From Erythrophleum ivorense (lineage: Eukaryota > Streptophyta > Magnoliopsida > Fabales > Fabaceae), in NCBI GenBank assembly GCA_026724425.1, contig JAIUCV010000007.1, positions 25,372,484 to 25,436,483 on the forward strand: a stretch of DNA of 64,000 nt, written 5' to 3'. Positions 58,416-64,000 of the stretch are shown here, piece by piece (within the stretch, counting starts at the first letter, position 1; each line of letters starts with the position of its first letter). The translations under genes and the position numbers were made by a program. Below the pieces are notes generated by a model that worked only from the letters and a program-made list of their open reading frames with translations, searched no databases and had not been told where the DNA came from.

Positions 58416-58728
58416 AGCATGCACGTAATTATTTTTATTATAATTTGTATATAAAATATCATAAGTTGGTCAACAGTTAAGTGATGGTGGTAATTGAGCA
58501 AATTATAATGTGATATTGAATGACATACTTTGAACTATAGGAGAGCAAATTAATTTTGCCATAAACCATAAGGGTAAATTATGATGTATCTTTTTTCTTT
58601 AATATGATGTAGTTTTGAAAGAAATTGTGCCGCTTGTTTCCTTTACACACTTCTAGTTCTAGTGAATTCATTTCTGGTACTGCTATAGCAATAAGTAATT
58701 GGTACTATTATTGTTTATATATTGTCAT

Positions 58729-59561
58729 GTAAATTTTTGGTCAAAATTATATATTTTTAAATTATAATTAAGTTAAATCCTGAATTTTAAATTAGAATTG
58801 CTTATATGTTAAATAATAGAAGTGTTTGATATTTTAGTATTAGAAGAGTACTACAATAAGTATTTCGCTGGTCATATGAACAATTCATTTTCAGTTGAAA
58901 AAAAAAACCAAGATGTGTAAACTCTTCACTACTTCTAATCTAACCAAAATGAAAAAGCTATTAATGATGAAAGTTGAAAGTATAAACATTTATTGTAGTA
59001 GAATAATATTGGGTCATTGAGGTACAAACCAAAGGATTACAACACCTTAATGAGCAAGCTTGTATACCAGAGATACTAAGCAAATGACATTCTATTCAAA
59101 TAAAATGTAGCTCTCAAATGTTTATATATTCATTGTTGGCATTGGTATACATGCCCATAGTTTTTCACATATTATAGATTGTTCGAGACAATCACAAAAA
59201 TTTACCTGCTTTATTAGTCAATATGATATTGATACACCTACAAGAAGGACAAAGCTTCCTAGCCGTCAGATTTGAGTATAATGGTATTAATTTCGCAAAG
59301 AGATCTTGAAAAGGAAAGGCCCAATCCGACCCCATCTTTTACATCAGCTCAAGAAATTAACCTAATAACCTATAAAATCAAAAAGGAAAAATTTTGGTCC
59401 AAATATTTATATGACTATTATTGTCATGACCTAAATCAGATACATGATTGGCAGGGAGTAGAGTAGCACTTGCCCTCGTAAACCTTATATCAAATAGATA
59501 TAAAACTCAATCAATTTACTAAACTTTTTACCAATGGATAGCATAGAACCCGGATTCTTTA
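58729..59561. other. Gene-free intergenic DNA
   Basis: No supported gene. The open frame near 59272-59466 has mixed composition but matches no family I know. Confidence 0.35.
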
Positions 59562-59858
59562 CGGATTTGGGAGACATGCACACTATGGACATTCCGATTT
59601 GAACTGTCCAAATTTAGAATTTATGATTTAAGGTTTAGGATTTAGGACAGTTCATATTTTATAAATTTTTTAAAATTATTTTGATACAAAATATAATTTA
59701 TTTATTTTTGTAATTGTTAATTATAAAATTGTTTTCATTTTATATTTTGCATCTTATGAAGTAAATTTTTTTAAAATTTGAAATATATATATATATATAT
59801 ATATATAATTTGAAAGGTCTGGATGGGATGTGCACAACAATGCACACCAAATCCAATG
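59562..59858. mobile_element. Possible small foldback element with (AT)n centre
   Basis: The left end 'ggatttgggagacatgcaca' is loosely inverted against the right end '…tgcacaacaatgcacaccaa atcc'. An (AT)n run lies at 59782-59808. Arms are poorly matched, so this is tentative. Confidence 0.3.
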
Positions 59859-59859
59859 C

Positions 59860-62800
59860 CGATAGTCTATTGCTATTTTCAAAGATGTTGCTAAGTTTAG
59901 TCAACAAATTTCAAATGTTCTACTTTTGACAATGTCTTTATATTTGTCACTAATTTTCAAAGGGATGATCTAATACTAAATCCATAACTAAATGATGGTT
60001 AGAAAAAAAAAAGATCCTTTATACATCCATTGCAAACTTGAGATAGGGATATATCCATTGCCATATCTATTGCTAAAATTTGTTAACTTGAAAAAAAATC
60101 ATTTCTAAATTTGCCAATGTCATATTCTAATTCATATTAAAATATAATATATATCAATCAAAATATAAAAATAATTTAATACATAAAAATTCAATAGATA
60201 ATATTATAAATTTGCATTACAAAATCTTATAATAGTCTTTCAAAAATTTGCAACTTAACCTTAGAAATTTGTACCCTATGTTATACATAGACCAATGTGC
60301 AATATTATCATTGAATCTCTAATAAATCCTAATGACTAACTTGGACATATCGATTGGATGGCAGTTTGAATACTTGCTTACAACTTCCTTCTTAAAGAGT
60401 TGCTTGCATGTTTGCTAGTTTTTGCTCTATTACCTAGTTGACAATTTCCTCAAAGGTAGGAGTATCAATTGAGTTTTGTGTAGAGGGAGTTGGTGCTGAT
60501 AAAGAACATGTTGAAGGATAGGTTGTAAGGCCAACTCCATGCATAATAGTAGTGTGCTCCAATCTAAGGCTATAAATTCTTCCTTGTGTTGTCCTCCAAT
60601 TGCTTCAATCTAAGCATTGACAACTTGCTTTTTGGGAAGGACAGATACCATTGTCATGAAGGCATTTTTATCTCCATTGACATCTTCTTTTTGCCCTTCT
60701 GTTGTTACATCTTCCAAAATTGGCAATATAAACCTACAAAACAAAGGCTAAAGATTTTACCTATAAGAGGCTTAATTGCAAAAAAGAAAAAGAGAAACAA
60801 TTCCTTATCATAGAGGATTAAATGCATGATTTCAATAAGCAAAAATATGATATGGTTGGAAGATTGGAAGAAAAACCTACCAAAGAATATCAAAGATTGT
60901 AGAAGATTACCTTCTTATAGATCCAATTTTTAGTACCATCTCCTCCATATGCCTTATGTGTTTTTGAGTCATAATATTACATATCAAAAATAAAAAGTAA
61001 AAACCCTTAAAGTTAAGTAAACTTGCAAAATTAAATTGCCTTGTAAATGAAATAGAAATTTATTTACCTTCATGGAACCAACAAGAAGTAGCCCCAAATA
61101 ATGAAAGTATGTAATATGAATATGCAATGGAAATGGCACTACTAAGAAACATAATATCAAAAATAAAAGTCAAACAAGGCTATGTGATGGAAGAAGAATG
61201 AAGAGGAACTAGTAGATTTATAGACATTGTTTTCCTTTGTGGTGAAATTACAAACTTTCTTTATTACACCATTTAGAGTATTTATGTATGCCACTTCCAA
61301 AGAGGTTGTCAGCCATACAAGTAGCATCTAAGGCTGCACATTGGCATGGCCAGCCTAGTATTACCCAGTTAAATTAGGTTAGGTTACCTAACCGGTTAGG
61401 TCGGTTGTCTTAGCTAGTCTAGCCCAGTGGGAATATAAAATTTAAAAAAAATGTAGGGACCAAAATAAAAAGAAATATTTTTGCAAAGGTCATTTATAAT
61501 TTTGGCTAAAAATTTTTGAACACATTTTATAAATTATAAATAATAAGGGGGTTAAAACCCTTGCCATACTCTTTCTTAGTTTAATTGTCATATTTAATTG
61601 AATGAAAACAAGATGAAAAAAATATATTTTTAGAGTGGAAAGCAAAAAACATAAAATCAAAAGAGTAAATACACATTTTTAGAGAAAATAAATGGGCCAA
61701 ATTGCCTTTAGGGTTTGCATCACTTCCATCTCAAAAAATTATCCAAAATTAAAAAAAAGTCAATCTAATCGGATAATCAAACCCTGAGTCATTGCTTTTT
61801 AAAGTTTCACTCTTTATACTTGTATTTTCTTCTAGTTTCCTCCTTTATTCACATTTTTTGTCCACTGCATAGATCTCATAAAAATGTGTCAAAACAAGTA
61901 GTCATAAACTCAAAATAATCAAATAATTTAAAAAATATAAACATTCTAAGTTTTGAAATTTTTTTACAAACAAAACCTAGTTTAGGCCTAGCTATCTAAC
62001 TCGAGCCTCAAGCTTATTTTTTATGCCTAGCTTAAACCAAGCTAAGCATCAAGCCGAGGTGAAACTTGGCTCGAGCCAACCTGTGTGCACAAAGGGTTAT
62101 TAATTAAGAAGTAAAACAAATAACTCTCTCTAATTGTCTAATAGAGCTTAACATAACTATTACACATTAACATTTGCTTTTTTACAAAAGAACACAATAC
62201 TACTATCCTTTGTGAAGTAGTGATTGTGAAAATACCTCACATTTAAAATAGAGAGAAGGCTTGAATATATTGAATGGTAAAATTAGTCAATTTGAAATAG
62301 AGAGAAAATTATAGATAACTAGAAACAATAAAATGCTTTGATGGTTTGCAAAAATTCAAAAATTAGCTTGTGATTAAAATCATATGAAGATAGGGCTTCT
62401 ATGCACAAAATGTTATTGAGAAATACACCAAAAGGTTATAAACCAAGGGTTACCAAACCTAAAATTATCCAAGCATTCATAAGTAATGTAGTTTGTTATA
62501 AGGAAAAATAAAGCATATTAGAAACCAAAGTTGGCACATCCAATGGAAGAAAGTAGAAAAAATACAAATGATGCCTTGACTAACACATTACATAGGATAA
62601 TAGGAAGGCCAAACTTCAAATAAGCCTAGATAGCAATTAAATTGCCAAAAAGGTGTGGAAGGGTAGCAATAAAGCAAAATTTAGATAAAAGAAAAAATAG
62701 TAAAAGGTTGGATGTGACCATACCATAAACAATACACTGATAGCAAGAAAGAACATGAAAATAATCACCAAATGCAAAGCCAAAAAGTAAGAAAGAAGAA

Positions 62801-63451
62801 GAAGAAAAAGAAAATGAAGAAGAAGAAAACCTATCAAGATTTAGCGAGGGACCCACTAACACAATTTTAGCTAACTAAGTTTTGACTCTCAACACCTCTT
62901 GCAAGAAGCAAACTCGAAAGGGGCAAAATCAAATGCTAAGGTGTTTCGATAACTCTATACAATGACTCTAAACAAGGCTCAACAATGGCTCTTTTGGACA
63001 CTACCTTCCATGCTGTGACTCTCGAGAACTGTCAACAATGCTAAGGTCAATGATGCTCTCAATGGGGAAATGAGTGGCAAGAAATTAGAAATGATAGGGA
63101 AGAGGGTAGACATTGGAAATAAGAGAAAGAGAGAAGAGCTTCATCCACGAGCTTTAGTAGTCTAGGGAAATTAAGGCATTTAGTTAAGGACTGTAGAAGT
63201 GAAATGAAGAGAGGCAAGGAGAAAATTTCTTTTAAAATTTTATTTATTTTGCAATAGATTTAATGTCATCAATCTACTTTTAAATTTTAATAAAAGACAT
63301 GGGTGTCACTAATTTGTTGCTAAATGTACAATTTCATGAAAATGGGATGATTTTATCCTTTATTGCTAATTTTGTTGCTAAATGAGTATTTTAGATATAG
63401 AAGTAGTTTTTGTTACTAATTTCCATTAACAACAGCATTTTTCTAGTAGTG
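59860..63451 (-). mobile_element. Probable CACTA (En/Spm) remnant, right end visible
   Basis: Ends at 63451 in …tttttctagtagtg, which on the minus strand is CACTACTAGAAAAA, the classic CACTA terminal repeat. The adjacent 250 bases contain repeated 'ttgttgctaaatg', 'attgctaattttgttgctaa' and 'ttttgttactaatttcc' words typical of CACTA subterminal repeats. Related words ('ctattgctattttcaaagat', 'ccattgccatatctattgct') occur at about 59866-60090, so the element may reach that far left, but no left terminus is found. Minus-strand sequence at 60300-60720 reads partly as a degraded protein, unassigned. Confidence 0.55.
61320..62093. mobile_element. Possible MITE nested in the CACTA remnant
   Basis: The left part starts 'gctgcacattggcatggcca' with 'ttaggttaggttacctaacc' repeats; the right part ends 'cttggctcgagccaacctgt gtgcac'. 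The ends are approximately inverted (TGCACA..TTGGC / GCCAA…TGTGCA). No target duplication seen. Confidence 0.3.
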
Positions 63452-63790
63452 TATAAGAATTTCTTACCTTATTGATATAAAGGCATGTTTTAGGGTCTAG
63501 CATAGGATGATTACCTTAGAGTTATAAAGTGAAAATAAAGACAAAAGGCTTGGCATCTTTCCACTTGATCTAACCATTTGGAATAGATCTAATCATGGGT
63601 TGAAAAGTCCACCCAACCCAATAGGCTCAGTTTGAAAAAAAGTAGATATGAGTTTGGAGAAAAATGCCTAAAAAAAACATGACTATTTAAAAAGTGCTCA
63701 AATATAAAATGGGTTAGTCTTGAGCTATTTTTCAAGCCTAGCTCATTCAGCTTGAATATTTTTTTAAAATTATTTTAAGATAAAAATAAG
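63452..63790. other. Gene-free gap between two elements
   Basis: Sequence between the CACTA end and the terminal LTR-like copy. It contains 'ccaacccaataggctcagtt' and 'cttgagctatttttcaagcc' type wording, as in decayed DNA transposons. No gene. Confidence 0.35.
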
Positions 63791-64000
63791 TGATAAGCAT
63801 AATTTATATATACTTTATTCTCCTTAACTTGGGCATTTTAATGATTAGATATGGCTCTAAAACTTCAATTAGATAAGATTTTATCTTAAGTGGTCATTTC
63901 TATAATTTAGGAATTTATTTACAAATTATTGGTTTTTAATGCTTAAATTTATCTTAAATAATTTTTGTGAATATTCCTATTTGATTTTTCTCACTTCTTT
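63791..64000 (+). mobile_element. 5' end of a third TGATAAG-family element (copy C), cut by window end
   Basis: Starts TGATAAGCAT and follows copy B (read from 47342 on the minus strand) for about 200 bases: shared 'tttattctcctta', 'gat..tggct..a', 'aggaattta.ttacaaattat' and 'attggtttttaatac/gct'. It runs off the window, so its full length is unknown. Confidence 0.8.

Larger units (their letters stand above)
53023..58728. repeat. Old tandem duplication of non-coding DNA (two units)
   Basis: Unit 1 (53023-55440) and unit 2 (55695-58728) share a long ordered series of anchors, for example 'tactagtataaaatagcaat', 'agagtggagtcaaaattgta', 'cttcttgtctc…gaccaca', 'cctatatattatatatgtcc', 'tcatctttttcaag.gtaag', and 'ttacacacttctagtt…agtaattggtactatta'. 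Unit 2 has about 0.85 kb of extra sequence (57545-58415). No coding frames are conserved between the units, so this is a segmental duplication or two copies of an unknown repeat. Confidence 0.85.

Noticed and set aside
61136..61151. CACTACTAAGAAAC as a possible left terminus for the CACTA element
   Set aside because: It breaks the terminal consensus after eight bases and lacks the subterminal repeats seen at the right end; likely chance.
1..64000. CRISPR arrays, bacterial operons, tRNA or rRNA genes
   Set aside because: None seen. Base composition, introns and transposon types are those of a plant nuclear genome.

Overview
This window is nuclear DNA from a flowering plant, almost certainly a eudicot. 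It is strongly AT-rich, contains three recognisable plant genes (a SAUR, a plant-type O-fucosyltransferase and a plasmodesmata-located DUF26 protein) with GT-AG introns, and is filled with plant-type transposable elements: Ty1/copia, RTE LINE, MuDR/PMD, hAT, CACTA and many foldback MITEs. I cannot name the species from the sequence alone.

Layout. 1-8.9 kb: remains of a Mutator-like (MULE) locus, with a broken MuDR N-terminal segment, a roughly 3-kb LTR-like block, and a plant mobile domain (PMD) pseudogene whose first exon is tandemly duplicated and whose last exon is cut by a 346-bp TG...CA insertion. 8.9-20.2 kb: gene-poor AT-rich DNA with foldback elements, microsatellites and a 185-bp imperfect tandem repeat. 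20.4-21.7 kb: an intronless SAUR36-like gene (+) with a TATA box, an AuxRE-like site and two upstream ORFs. 21.7-27.4 kb: intergenic DNA with a clean 580-bp hAT-type MITE. 27.4-32.3 kb: a complete but mutated copia element with two LTRs, PBS, PPT and a 5-bp target duplication. 32.3-36.4 kb: a two-exon O-fucosyltransferase-like gene (-). 37.2-42.2 kb: a long, probably Ty3/gypsy-type LTR-like block. 42.2-47.9 kb: an RTE-type LINE (-) split inside its endonuclease by a 2.57-kb insertion. 49.85-52.41 kb: a two-exon PDLP-like gene (+). 53-58.7 kb: an old tandem duplication of non-coding DNA. 59.9-63.45 kb: a likely CACTA remnant, of which only the right terminus is clear. 63.79 kb to the end: the start of another copy of the 2.57-kb repeat.

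The three host genes are unrelated single-copy neighbours (auxin/senescence growth response, Golgi glycosylation, plasmodesmatal regulation). Nothing suggests they act as one pathway. I found no tRNA, rRNA, CRISPR or bacterial-type system. The most informative signals are structural: nested insertions that can be ordered in time, a dead copy of an exon boundary in the fucosyltransferase intron, and the two upstream ORFs in the SAUR leader. Nothing here amounts to a new biological system; the best candidates for new biology are those upstream ORFs.
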